From positions 1 to 6,742 of the forward strand of contig DRKE01000502.1 of the NCBI GenBank assembly GCA_011051925.1: DNA of 6,742 bases, read 5' to 3'. This DNA comes from Deltaproteobacteria bacterium. Lineage in GTDB: Bacteria; Myxococcota_A; UBA9160; UBA4427. The position numbers were made by a program, and so were the translations under genes. The notes under the pieces were generated by a model, which saw only the letters and a list, made by a program, of their open reading frames with translations, was not told the origin of the DNA and ran no database searches. Shown here one piece after another: positions 1 through 6,614 of this stretch (the first letter of the stretch is position 1; the number at the start of each line of letters is the position of its first letter).

Positions 1-2053
1 CGAAACTGCCCATCTGCGCCATCAGGACGCAGAGCGCGACCTGGCGCAGGTACGTACTCTTGCCCGACATGTTGGGCCCCGTCAGCAGCAGGATCTGCTG
101 CCCCGACGGATCGAGCCGCGTGTCGTTGGGCACGAAGCCATCCGACCCCTGACGGCCGAGGACCGACTCGACGACGGGATGTCGTCCGGCCTTGATTTCC
201 AGACTCTCGCTCTCGTCCACCTCGGGACGGACCCAGCGATTCCGGCGTGCCACCTCCGCCAGCGAGGCCAGGGCATCGAGCGTAGCGACCCGCGATGCGG
301 CCTCCCGGATCGTGCCCGCCTCGCGACAGACCGCCTGGCGAAGCGACTCGAAGATCTCCCGCTCGAGCCGCGCAGCCTTTTCGTTCGCCCCCATGACCCG
401 CGCTTCGACATCACGCAGGGCTTCGGTCGTATAGCGCTCGACGTTCGCCAGGGTCTGCTTCCGCTCGTAGTCCTCGGGGATCCTGTCCAGATGGGCCTTG
501 CCGACTTCGAGCGAATAGCCATGAACCGGATGGAAACGGACCTTGAGCGACGCGATGCCGGTCCGGGCCCGCTCCTCCGCCTCGAGTCCCGCGATCCATT
601 CGCGGCCCTTCGAGGCACTCTCCCGGAGTGAATCGAGATCACTCCGATAGCCCTCCCGGATATATCCCGTTTCGTTCGCTCCGCGGGAACCCCGCGCGAT
701 CGCCGGCGGGTCGTCGACCAACCCTTCCTCGAGCAGACGGGTCAGTCCGGGCAGGGGTTCCGGCAGCTCGAGGACGGGCGTCTCGACCGGCGGTACCCCC
801 GAGAAGAGCGCCTCATCCGAGCGATCCGACAGCTCGCTGCGTACGGCGGACACGACATCCGGCAGGGCCTGCAGCGAACTCCGGAGGACGCCGAGATCCC
901 TCGGCACGGCGCCCGGCCGGATCGCCTTCGAAAGGATCCGCTCGAGGTCGCGCACCCGTTTCATCGCCTCCCGGAGACGGCCGCGCATCCGGTCCTCCTC
1001 GACCAGAAGCGCGACGGCGTCCTGCCGTCTGCGGATCTTCTCGGGCGACAGGAGCGGATAGGACAGCCAATGGGCGAGCCTGCGCGCCCCGAGTGCACAG
1101 GTCGTGACGTCGAGCTCGGCGATCAACGTTCCCGCACGCCCTCGATCCTCGCTGTTCTCATGGAGTTCGAGATGTCGTCGCGTCGCGGCATCGAGGATCA
1201 CGCTCTCCGCGATCTCGTATCGGCGCAAGCGAGGTGGATTCTCGACGGCGAAGGGTTGATTCTCCGCGAGGTAGTTCGCCACGGCGATCGCGGCCTTCGA
1301 ACCCGCATCCGATGCCGTCGTGAATCCGCCGGACCAGTCACCGCATTCCCGAATCGCCTCGAAGGCATCCGCACCGAGGCCACGAACCACGAGCCCGTCG
1401 ATCACGTCCTCGAGAAGAACACGGACGTCCTCGACGAGTTCTTCCCGTACCAACAACTCCCGTGGTCCGATGCGGCCGAGTTCCTGGATCAATTCGTCGG
1501 GAAGGATGCGGGAGCGCGCGGAAGGGGACGAACCCGCCCCGAAGACGAGCCCCCCCGCCTCTCCGGCCGGAACGACCGTGGCTCGGAAATCGGCGGTCGA
1601 GGCGTCGAGAACCGCCAGGCCGAATCGGCGTTCGGTGACGTCGTGATGAAGGGCCGCCACGGCCACGATCGTGCGCCCGTCGAGTCCTTCCGGATCACCG
1701 ACGAGGCCGGGCGTGACCACCTCGACGATCTCGCGCCGGACGAGGCGTTTGCCCGCGGATTCCTTCGGATCCTCGACCTGTTCGCAGATGGCCACGCGAT
1801 GGCCGAGGGAGGCCAGCCGCTTGATATGGGCATCGGCTGCGTGGACGGGCACGCCACACATGGGCACGGCATCCGGCTTGCCCTTGTCACGCGAGGTGAG
1901 CGTGATGTCGAGGATCGGCGCAACGCGTTCCGCGTCCTCGAGGAACATTTCATAGAAATCGCCCATCCGATAGAAGACGATCGCGTCGGGCACCTGCGAC
2001 TTGATCTTCAGGAATTGCCGCATCATCGGCGTATCGCGCGCTGACCGGCTCAA
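1..2053 (-). CDS. mutS: DNA mismatch repair protein MutS (5' part; continues beyond left edge)
   Basis: MutS binds mispaired bases and small loops and, using ATP, recruits MutL to start mismatch repair. The first 684 residues are visible. The mismatch-reading Phe-x-Glu motif is in MGDFYE (F33, E35). The connector follows, then the core begins around DAATRRHLEL (288-297). The lever/clamp segment includes ERARTGIASLKV and QTLANVERYT. The ATPase domain begins with GRHPVVE (623-629), FVPNDTRL near 641-648 and Walker A TGPNMSGKST (658-667, Lys665). Walker B and the C-terminus lie outside the window. I checked the codon phase at about a dozen points between 70 and 2026 and found no frameshift. The TTG at 2053 is preferred over ATG 2026 or 2023 because it keeps the conserved DTPMM segment that precedes the first ATG. 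Its TTGA overlaps the upstream TPR stop, which implies translational coupling. The presence of domain I makes this MutS1, not MutS2. Confidence 0.96.
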   Translation of the reverse strand, partial: MSRSARDTPMMRQFLKIKSQVPDAIVFYRMGDFYEMFLEDAERVAPILDITLTSRDKGKPDAVPMCGVPVHAADAHIKRLASLGHRVAICEQVEDPKESAGKRLVRREIVEVVTPGLVGDPEGLDGRTIVAVAALHHDVTERRFGLAVLDASTADFRATVVPAGEAGGLVFGAGSSPSARSRILPDELIQELGRIGPRELLVREELVEDVRVLLEDVIDGLVVRGLGADAFEAIRECGDWSGGFTTASDAGSKAAIAVANYLAENQPFAVENPPRLRRYEIAESVILDAATRRHLELHENSEDRGRAGTLIAELDVTTCALGARRLAHWLSYPLLSPEKIRRRQDAVALLVEEDRMRGRLREAMKRVRDLERILSKAIRPGAVPRDLGVLRSSLQALPDVVSAVRSELSDRSDEALFSGVPPVETPVLELPEPLPGLTRLLEEGLVDDPPAIARGSRGANETGYIREGYRSDLDSLRESASKGREWIAGLEAEERARTGIASLKVRFHPVHGYSLEVGKAHLDRIPEDYERKQTLANVERYTTEALRDVEARVMGANEKAARLEREIFESLRQAVCREAGTIREAASRVATLDALASLAEVARRNRWVRPEVDESESLEIKAGRHPVVESVLGRQGSDGFVPNDTRLDPSGQQILLLTGPNMSGKSTYLRQVALCVLMAQMGSF

Positions 2054-3060
2054 GCGTCCGCCCCCGGCTGGCCGCGTTCGATGGCCTCGACCAGGGCCCC
2101 ATAGGCTTTCAGGGCCTCGGCTTCCTGTCCGGCGGCGATCAGTTGTCGACCGAGCTCCGCATGCAGATCGAGTGCCTCCGGTGCCGCCTCCACGGCACGA
2201 GCCAGGATCTCGACCGCGCCGCCGGAATCGCCTCGAGCGGCCCGGGCCCGGGCAAGCGCGATCGTCGCCGCGGGATCATTCGGGCGTTCCTCCAGCAGCC
2301 CCTCGACGAACCGATCGAAGTCCTCGGGCTTCCCCCGCGCCGCGAAGGTCGCCGCGAGCTTCGGCAGGAGATCGACGTCGATCTCCGGAGCGGCCCGTGC
2401 CGCCTTCTTCCAGGCAGCGAGGGCCCGAACCGTCTTGCCGCGCTCGGCCTCGAGCTCGCCGAGCAGCGCCCAACCCCGTCCGCAATGCTTGTCGCGCCTC
2501 AGGCAGCGTTTGACCACCTTCCGCGCACCTTCGTGATCGCCGGCCTCGAAGAGGCGTTCGGCGTGGGACAGGAGGACCTCCCTTTCGAGCTGGTCGCCGA
2601 GCTGCCGGTCTCGTCGGCGCAGCCGTCGTACGAGCGCGAGCGCCCGCGGAAACTCGCCCAGATCGTGGAGCAGACGCACGAGACGCTCGAGCGCCTCGGG
2701 CTGCCGCGGAACCTCGCCCAGGTATTCCTCGTAGGCCGCGACGGCCCGCTCGCGATAGCCTCCGACGTCGAAATCCCGTGCCAGCTCGAGCAGCGCCTCC
2801 CGGCGCGCCTCCCTGTCCAGATCGGATCGGAGCAACAGGTTCTGATGCATCCGGATCGCACGACCGACCTCGCCCTGCTGCCGATAGAGCCTCGCCAGGG
2901 CATGATAGGCATCCAGATCGCCGCTATCCGCTTCAACGATCCGCTCGAGCCAGGTCTCCGCTGCGGACCAGTCCCCCGCGACCGCCGCTCGCAGACTCCG
3001 TCGCCAGGCCCGCTCGACGTCCTGCTTCTTCTTGAGCGCGCTCCGTCTGGGCCCCACCAC
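2050..3060 (-). CDS. lapB: LapB/YciM-like tetratricopeptide repeat protein lacking the membrane anchor and zinc-binding tail
   Basis: This 336-residue protein is made almost entirely of helical TPR-type repeats, roughly at 17-45, 48-78, 87-118, 121-150, 160-190, 194-226, 262-294 and 297-326. The segment RQQGEVGRAIRMHQNLL (60-76) closely resembles LapB of E. coli, the envelope adaptor that tunes LpxC degradation by FtsH and helps LPS assembly. The N-terminus GPRRSALKKKQD resembles the E. coli LapB stretch just after its transmembrane helix, but no hydrophobic helix precedes it here. The protein ends at AIERGQPGADA with no C-terminal CxxC rubredoxin-like motif; its only cysteines are 186 and 193. 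GTG at 3060 is chosen because AGGGG lies 6 bases upstream. GTG 3057 is possible, and an in-frame TAG just upstream rules out extension. Family assignment rests on context plus repeat similarity; an LPS role is inferred and may differ given the missing parts. Confidence 0.85.
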   Translation of the reverse strand: MVGPRRSALKKKQDVERAWRRSLRAAVAGDWSAAETWLERIVEADSGDLDAYHALARLYRQQGEVGRAIRMHQNLLLRSDLDREARREALLELARDFDVGGYRERAVAAYEEYLGEVPRQPEALERLVRLLHDLGEFPRALALVRRLRRRDRQLGDQLEREVLLSHAERLFEAGDHEGARKVVKRCLRRDKHCGRGWALLGELEAERGKTVRALAAWKKAARAAPEIDVDLLPKLAATFAARGKPEDFDRFVEGLLEERPNDPAATIALARARAARGDSGGAVEILARAVEAAPEALDLHAELGRQLIAAGQEAEALKAYGALVEAIERGQPGADA

Positions 3061-3063
3061 GCC

Positions 3064-3426
3064 CTACCCCTTCTCCGGAACCGACGCGGCGAGCGCCTCC
3101 GAAGCCCCGCCGGGGCGGGCATCACTTCCCGAAAGCGGGAGGCTCCGCATCTGATGGAGTTCGGATTCGAGCCGTTTGATGACCCGTCGATATCGGATGT
3201 TCAGCCAATGGGCCCGAAGAAGGGCGAACCCGACCAGGCACGTCGCAAGGACCGCCCCGACCGCGATCGCCACGAGGATCACCCACCAGAGCTCGACGTG
3301 GGCGATCCGGATCCAGATCAGATCGAGGTCGATCGGTGTCACGTTGCCGGACCGGAAGGACCACCCGATCCAGAGCGCCCCCACGAAGAACCCGACGACC
3401 ACGATCCACAGAAATAGTCGTTTCAC
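3064..3426 (-). CDS. lapA: LapA-family (DUF1049) two-helix inner-membrane protein
   Basis: A 120-residue membrane protein with the LapA layout. Transmembrane helix 1 is at about 5-22 (LFLWIVVVGFFVGALWIGW). A short periplasmic stretch follows, then helix 2 at about 46-70 (LWWVILVAIAVGAVLA). After that comes a basic, probably coiled segment (RAHWLNIRYRRVIKRLESEL, 71-90) and a small-residue tail. E. coli LapA is 102 residues with the same two helices followed by a similar arginine-rich KRLE segment. In that species LapA works with LapB and FtsH in regulating LPS synthesis. The start is GTG at 3426, with the purine-rich GGGGAAGAGG 4 bases upstream; there is no ATG in a better position. The TAG stop is followed by one codon and then the GTG of the lapB-like gene in the same frame. 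The role is inferred from family and position next to ihfB and lapB. Confidence 0.87.
   Translation of the reverse strand: MKRLFLWIVVVGFFVGALWIGWSFRSGNVTPIDLDLIWIRIAHVELWWVILVAIAVGAVLATCLVGFALLRAHWLNIRYRRVIKRLESELHQMRSLPLSGSDARPGGASEALAASVPEKG
3067..3071 (-). promoter_or_regulatory. Ribosome binding site of the lapB-like gene
   Basis: AGGGG lies in the last sense codons of lapA, immediately before its TAG and 6 bases from GTG 3060. A ribosome ending on lapA would sit on this site, which favours termination-reinitiation. Confidence 0.65.
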
Positions 3427-3430
3427 GCTG

Positions 3431-3440
3431 CCTCTTCCCC
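3431..3440 (-). promoter_or_regulatory. Ribosome binding site of lapA
   Basis: The purine-rich GGGGAAGAGG ends 4 bases before GTG 3426 and supports this non-ATG start, which also places the first membrane helix directly after MKR. Confidence 0.65.
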
Positions 3441-3482
3441 CAAAGAAGCCGATCCCGCGCTCCCCGTCAGCTCATGGCCCGT

Positions 3483-3510
3483 CGGAGGAGCGGCCTCCCT
3501 CCATCCTCCG
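3483..3510 (-). repeat. Inverted repeat between ihfB and lapA
   Basis: CGGAGGA and TCCTCCG form a perfect 7-bp inverted repeat with a 14-base loop in the 102-base ihfB-lapA gap. No T-run follows it. The stretch is purine/pyrimidine-biased, so a chance origin is possible. The rest of the gap holds no gene I can support. Confidence 0.4.
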
Positions 3511-3528
3511 GGCGATCTCGCGATGCCT

Positions 3529-3873
3529 TCAACCGGTCGCGGTTTCCCCGGTCACCGTATCCGGCTCCGATTCCGCGGACGCGGGCCTCACGGGCCCCCG
3601 ATCGACCATCTCCTTCAACTCCTTGCCGACCTTGAAGAACGGGGTCCGCTTCGCGGAGATGTGTACGGGCTCACCCGTCTTGGGATTCCGCCCGTCCCTC
3701 GCCTCACGGATCTTCACCTGGAAGGAACCGAAGCCGCGAATCTCGATTCGATCCCCCGAGCGGAGGGCCTCGATCATCGCGTCGAAGATCGTATTCACGA
3801 CGACCTCCGTGTCCTTCTTCGAAATGTGCGGCGTGCGCTTCGCAACTTCCTCGATCAGACCGCTCTTCGTCAT
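3529..3873 (-). CDS. ihfB: Integration host factor beta subunit (HU/IHF family)
   Basis: A 114-residue DNA-bending nucleoid protein. It begins MTKSGLIEEVAKR, like IhfB of E. coli. The HU/IHF signature IEIRGFGSFQVKIREARDGR (43-62) is followed by the DNA-contacting arm RNPKTG (62-67), whose proline normally intercalates between base pairs, and by FFKVGKELKEMV (79-90). IHF is a heterodimer with IhfA, so a partner gene should exist elsewhere; the protein could also act as an HU-like homodimer. Residues 91-114 form a Pro/Ser/Glu/Thr-rich tail absent from the 94-residue E. coli protein. Position between rpsA and lapA is the usual one for ihfB and favours it over hup. GAGGAG lies 5 bases upstream of the ATG at 3873, a strong ribosome site. 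The 75-base gap from rpsA holds two stem-loops described separately. Confidence 0.94.
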   Translation of the reverse strand: MTKSGLIEEVAKRTPHISKKDTEVVVNTIFDAMIEALRSGDRIEIRGFGSFQVKIREARDGRNPKTGEPVHISAKRTPFFKVGKELKEMVDRGPVRPASAESEPDTVTGETATG

Positions 3874-3878
3874 TCTCT

Positions 3879-3884
3879 CTCCTC
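3879..3884 (-). promoter_or_regulatory. Ribosome binding site of ihfB
   Basis: GAGGAG lies 5 bases before ATG 3873 and fixes this start. It sits just downstream of the paired stem-loops and outside them, so it would be accessible in the folded leader. Confidence 0.85.
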
Positions 3885-3893
3885 GGACGTGTT

Positions 3894-3935
3894 GCCCCGG
3901 TCCGGCCCTTCCGGGGCGCCCGCCTTCCGGCGGAC
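3894..3935 (-). promoter_or_regulatory. Two adjacent stem-loops in the ihfB leader
   Basis: In the minus-strand RNA the first stem (3935-3918) is GUCCGCC-GGAA-GGCGGGC: 7 pairs including one G-U, closed by a GNRA-type tetraloop. It is followed at once by a second perfect 7-bp stem (3917-3894), GCCCCGG and CCGGGGC around a 10-base loop. Together they fill 42 of the 75 bases between rpsA and ihfB and end 9 bases before the ihfB GAGGAG site. There is no U-run after either stem, so they do not look like intrinsic terminators. They could instead be an mRNA processing, stability or translation-control element. Confidence 0.6.
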
Positions 3936-3948
3936 ACCCCTGGATCGG

Positions 3949-5661
3949 CTATTCCGACGTCTCTCCGACCTTCTGGGCCTGAAGCTTCTCCGCGAGGAGA
4001 TCCCCCAGCGTCGTCGTCTGACTGGCCGATTGTTGCGCCGCGACTTCCTTCAGCGCGGCTCGTTCGGCCTTGTCGTTCACGGCCCGGATCGACAACGAGA
4101 TCTTCTGCTCGTTCGGGTCGACCTTGACGACGAGCGCCGTGACCTCCTGTCCTTCCTTGAAGTGTTCGGCCGGATTCTCGATCCGTTCGGCAGCCAGCTC
4201 GGAGCTGTAGACCAGTCCGTCGATTCCCTCCTCGAGCCGAACGAAGACACCGAAGTCCGTCACGCTGGAGATCGGCCCCGTGACCTCGCTTCCCACCGTG
4301 TACTTCTTCTGGATGTCGTCCCAGGGATTGGCTTCGAGCTGTTTGATGCCGAGGGAGAATTTCTCGTTCTCCTTGTCGATCTTCAGCACGACAGCCTCGA
4401 CCTCATCGCCCTTCTCGAAACGGTCAGAGGGATGCTTGACCTGCTCCGTCCACGAGATGTCCGAGACGTGGACGAGACCGTCGATGCCCTCTTCGAGTCC
4501 CACGAAGATGCCGAAATTCGTGATGTTCCGGACCTGGCCCGAGACCCGCGTTCCGACGGGATAGCGTTCCTCGATCACCGTCCACGGGTTCTCCTCGATC
4601 TGCTTCATGCCGAGCGAGATCTTGCGGTCCCGCTCGTCGACATCAAGGACGACGGCTTCGACTTCGTCCCCGATCGAGACGACCTTGGAGGGGTGCTTGA
4701 CCCGCTTCGTCCAGGACATCTCGGATACGTGGACGAGGCCCTCGATTCCCGGTTCGAGTTCGATGAAGGCCCCGTAGTCCGTCAGCGAGACGACCCGGCC
4801 GCGGATCCGCATCCCCAGCGGATAGCGCATTCCGGCATCGATCCACGGATCGGGCTGGATCTGTTTCAAGCCGAGAGAGACCCGTTCCGCCTCGACATCG
4901 AACTTGAGCACCTTGACCTTGATCTCATCACCGACATGGAAGAGCTCACCGGGATGGTTGATGCGCCCCCAGGACATGTCCGTGATGTGAAGCAGCCCGT
5001 CGATTCCGCCGAGATCGATGAACGCTCCGTAATCCGTCAGATTCTTGATCACGCCGTCGAGGATCTGCCCCTCGGAGAGCGTCGCGAGCGTGCCCTCGCG
5101 CATCTTCTTCCGCTCGGTCTCGAGCAGCGCTCGCCGCGAAAGAACGATGTTGCCACGGCGTTTGTTGAACTTGATGATCTTGAACTGGGCCTTTTCGCCG
5201 AGAAGCGCTTCGAGGTTCCGCACCGGCCGCAGATCGACCTGGGATCCGGGAAGGAAGGCCTTGACCCCGATGTCGACAGAGAGTCCGCCCTTGACCCGGG
5301 CGACGATCGTTCCCTCGACAGGCTCCTCGTTCTCGTAGGCCCGGCTGATCTCGTCCCAGACCTTGAGCCGCTCGGCCTTTTCCTTCGAGAGCACGAGCTG
5401 ACCGTCCTCGTTCTCGACCTCCTCGACGAGGACTTCGACTTCGTCGCCGACAGAGACGGTGATCTCGCCATCCTCCGTCATGAATTCCCAGGCCGCGATC
5501 ATTCCCTCGGACTTGAAGCCGATATCGATCTGGACGAAGTCGTTGTCGATCGAGAGGACCTTGCCGCGTGCGATCTCGCCTTCCTTGAAGGATCGATCAC
5601 TGCTTCCGAAGAGGTCGGCGAAACTCTCGCCGCCCCCGGTTTGTTCCGTTGTTTCACTCAT
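3949..5661 (-). CDS. rpsA: 30S ribosomal protein S1
   Basis: A 570-residue protein with six S1 (OB-fold) RNA-binding domains at roughly 26-93, 113-177, 197-266, 282-353, 368-440 and 455-526. Domains 3-5 are the most canonical, for example LTDYGAFIDLGGIDGLLHI and DGLVHVSDISW. Domain 6 is more degenerate (GLVYSSEL). Domains 1-2 show the divergent ribosome-anchoring form (GFKSEGMIAAWEF; GGLSVDIGVKAFLPGSQ). S1 sits on the 30S subunit and helps it bind mRNAs with weak or structured start regions. ATG at 5661 (MSETTEQ) is chosen because the first S1 domain begins about 25 residues later, as in other S1 proteins. The frame stays open further upstream, but that stretch overlaps tyrA and resembles no S1 domain. 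The ribosome site is poor (GGGAG 14 bases upstream), which suits a gene known in E. coli to use a structured leader and autoregulation. Confidence 0.97.
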   Translation of the reverse strand: MSETTEQTGGGESFADLFGSSDRSFKEGEIARGKVLSIDNDFVQIDIGFKSEGMIAAWEFMTEDGEITVSVGDEVEVLVEEVENEDGQLVLSKEKAERLKVWDEISRAYENEEPVEGTIVARVKGGLSVDIGVKAFLPGSQVDLRPVRNLEALLGEKAQFKIIKFNKRRGNIVLSRRALLETERKKMREGTLATLSEGQILDGVIKNLTDYGAFIDLGGIDGLLHITDMSWGRINHPGELFHVGDEIKVKVLKFDVEAERVSLGLKQIQPDPWIDAGMRYPLGMRIRGRVVSLTDYGAFIELEPGIEGLVHVSEMSWTKRVKHPSKVVSIGDEVEAVVLDVDERDRKISLGMKQIEENPWTVIEERYPVGTRVSGQVRNITNFGIFVGLEEGIDGLVHVSDISWTEQVKHPSDRFEKGDEVEAVVLKIDKENEKFSLGIKQLEANPWDDIQKKYTVGSEVTGPISSVTDFGVFVRLEEGIDGLVYSSELAAERIENPAEHFKEGQEVTALVVKVDPNEQKISLSIRAVNDKAERAALKEVAAQQSASQTTTLGDLLAEKLQAQKVGETSE

Positions 5662-5729
5662 GTGGTTTCTTGTTGCTCCCGATGGCTGCATCCACGACTT
5701 GTGGATGGCCGACGTTTTCGAAGAATCAA
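5662..5729 (-). promoter_or_regulatory. rpsA leader with 7-bp stem-loop
   Basis: The 68-base gap between tyrA and rpsA contains CATCCAC-AAGTC-GTGGATG (5689-5707 read on the minus strand), a perfect 7-bp inverted repeat with a 5-base loop. A competing GATG-CAGC-CATC pairing could form with the right arm. The stem ends 27 bases before the rpsA ATG, and the only SD-like element is GGGAG at 14 bases. In E. coli, S1 represses its own translation through a folded leader without a good SD; a similar role here is inference. No convincing promoter boxes were seen in the gap. Confidence 0.5.
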
Positions 5730-6614
5730 TCAGTCTCCATCCGATTCCGCGGAGCCGCTGGCCGCGAGCTCCGCGAGTCGGATCCGAGCCCGATTCAACG
5801 CTTGTTCGAGCGACTCGCCGTCGCCCTCCTCGAGCATCCCGGCGAGTTTCGCCAGGGACTCGGAGAATCGATTCACGGGACCGGAGAGCGCCTTGCTGTT
5901 CAGGCGGAGGATCTCGCCCCAGAGTTCGGCGTCGCTCTGCGCGATCCGGGTGAAATCGCGAAAGCCCCCACCCGCCAGCTCGCCCGCTTCCGGCGGCGCA
6001 GCACGCAACGCATCCGCGAAGGCGAAGGCCAGGAGATGCGGTAGATGACTGACCCACGCGACCTCCTCGTCGTGGACCGCCGGCGATCGTCGGGTGACGC
6101 GTGCACCCAGGGCGGACCAGAACGCCTCGACCCGTTCGACGACGGAATCGGGCTGCCCCGCACGCGGCGTCACGACACAGATCGCACCCTCGAAGAGATC
6201 GGCATCAGCGTGTTCCGGCCCGCGGAGGTGGCTGCCCGCCATCGGATGGGATCCGACGAACTCGACCCCTTCGGGCAGGAACCCCGGAAGGGAATCGAGA
6301 ACCGAGACCTTGACGCTGCCGACATCGGTGATCAGACAGCCCGCCGCGAGATTCTCCGCCACGTCGGCGACGAGCTTCGGCATGGAACCGACGGGCGTCC
6401 CCAGGACGATGAAATCCGCCCCGATGACCGCCTCCCGGGACGGTGCGATCGAATCGACGATGCCCGCCGACTTCGCCCACTCGAGGGGGCCCTGCCTCCG
6501 CGCCGCACCGACGACCTCCCGGGCCAGCCCCCGACGCTTCGCGGCCGCCGCGACGGAACCACCCAGCAGGCCCAGCCCGAGGACGACGAGCCGCTCGAAG
6601 GGTTCGACGCCCAT
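5730..6614 (-). CDS. tyrA: Prephenate (or arogenate) dehydrogenase, TyrA family
   Basis: TyrA oxidatively decarboxylates prephenate to 4-hydroxyphenylpyruvate (or arogenate to tyrosine) with NAD(P)+ in tyrosine synthesis. The protein has 294 residues. Numbering here is from the optional GTG at 6617, one residue longer. The N-terminal Rossmann motif GLGLLGGS (14-21) binds the cofactor. VLGTPVG (71-77) and DVGSVK (98-103) are standard TyrA motifs, and GSHPMAGSH (122-130) carries the catalytic His124. The helical C-terminal domain has HLPHLLA (191-197) and GGGFRDFTRIA (217-227). There is no chorismate mutase domain and no C-terminal ACT domain, so this is the short monofunctional form without an obvious feedback module. 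ATG 6614 and GTG 6617 are both served by AGGAGG (9 and 6 bases away), and both overlap the hisC stop, implying coupling. Substrate choice cannot be read from sequence alone. Confidence 0.94.
   Translation of the reverse strand: MGVEPFERLVVLGLGLLGGSVAAAAKRRGLAREVVGAARRQGPLEWAKSAGIVDSIAPSREAVIGADFIVLGTPVGSMPKLVADVAENLAAGCLITDVGSVKVSVLDSLPGFLPEGVEFVGSHPMAGSHLRGPEHADADLFEGAICVVTPRAGQPDSVVERVEAFWSALGARVTRRSPAVHDEEVAWVSHLPHLLAFAFADALRAAPPEAGELAGGGFRDFTRIAQSDAELWGEILRLNSKALSGPVNRFSESLAKLAGMLEEGDGESLEQALNRARIRLAELAASGSAESDGD

Noticed and set aside
640..710. Apparent frameshift in mutS near the end of the core/lever region
   Set aside because: A first reading slipped by miscopying one base in the GCGCGGGG stretch. 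Recounting gives ATC GCG CGG GGT TCC with the same codon phase (positions equal to 1 mod 3) from 2026 down to 70, so the frame is intact.
1070..2044. A 324-codon plus-strand frame opposite mutS (and a 150-codon one at 179-631)
   Set aside because: Both are in exact antisense codon register with mutS, whose motifs are clear on the minus strand.
2143..3417. A 424-codon plus-strand frame opposite the lapA and lapB-like genes
   Set aside because: Codon-register antisense shadow; the minus strand has TPR repeats, membrane helices and ribosome sites.
3472..3504. Ten-codon leader peptide upstream of lapA
   Set aside because: The ATG directly abuts GGAGG with no spacer and overlaps an inverted repeat. 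The peptide has no regulatory residue run, so chance is more likely.
3894..3935. Intrinsic terminator after rpsA
   Set aside because: Strong stems but no following U-run; the RNA continues AACACGUCC into the ihfB ribosome site.
5700..5729. TTGATT as a -35 box for an rpsA promoter
   Set aside because: No acceptable -10 element lies 16-18 bases downstream.
3523..6048. An 841-codon plus-strand open frame with repeating acidic motifs
   Set aside because: Its codons lie exactly opposite those of rpsA and ihfB. It is open because Leu TTA/CTA and Ser TCA codons are rare in these GC-rich genes. The apparent repeats mirror the S1 domains. No protein family is recognisable.
5662..6057. N-terminal extension of rpsA into tyrA
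   Set aside because: The frame is open for 132 more codons but overlaps tyrA, has no S1-like sequence and is arginine/glycine-rich like a shadow frame. ATG 5661 fits the family length.
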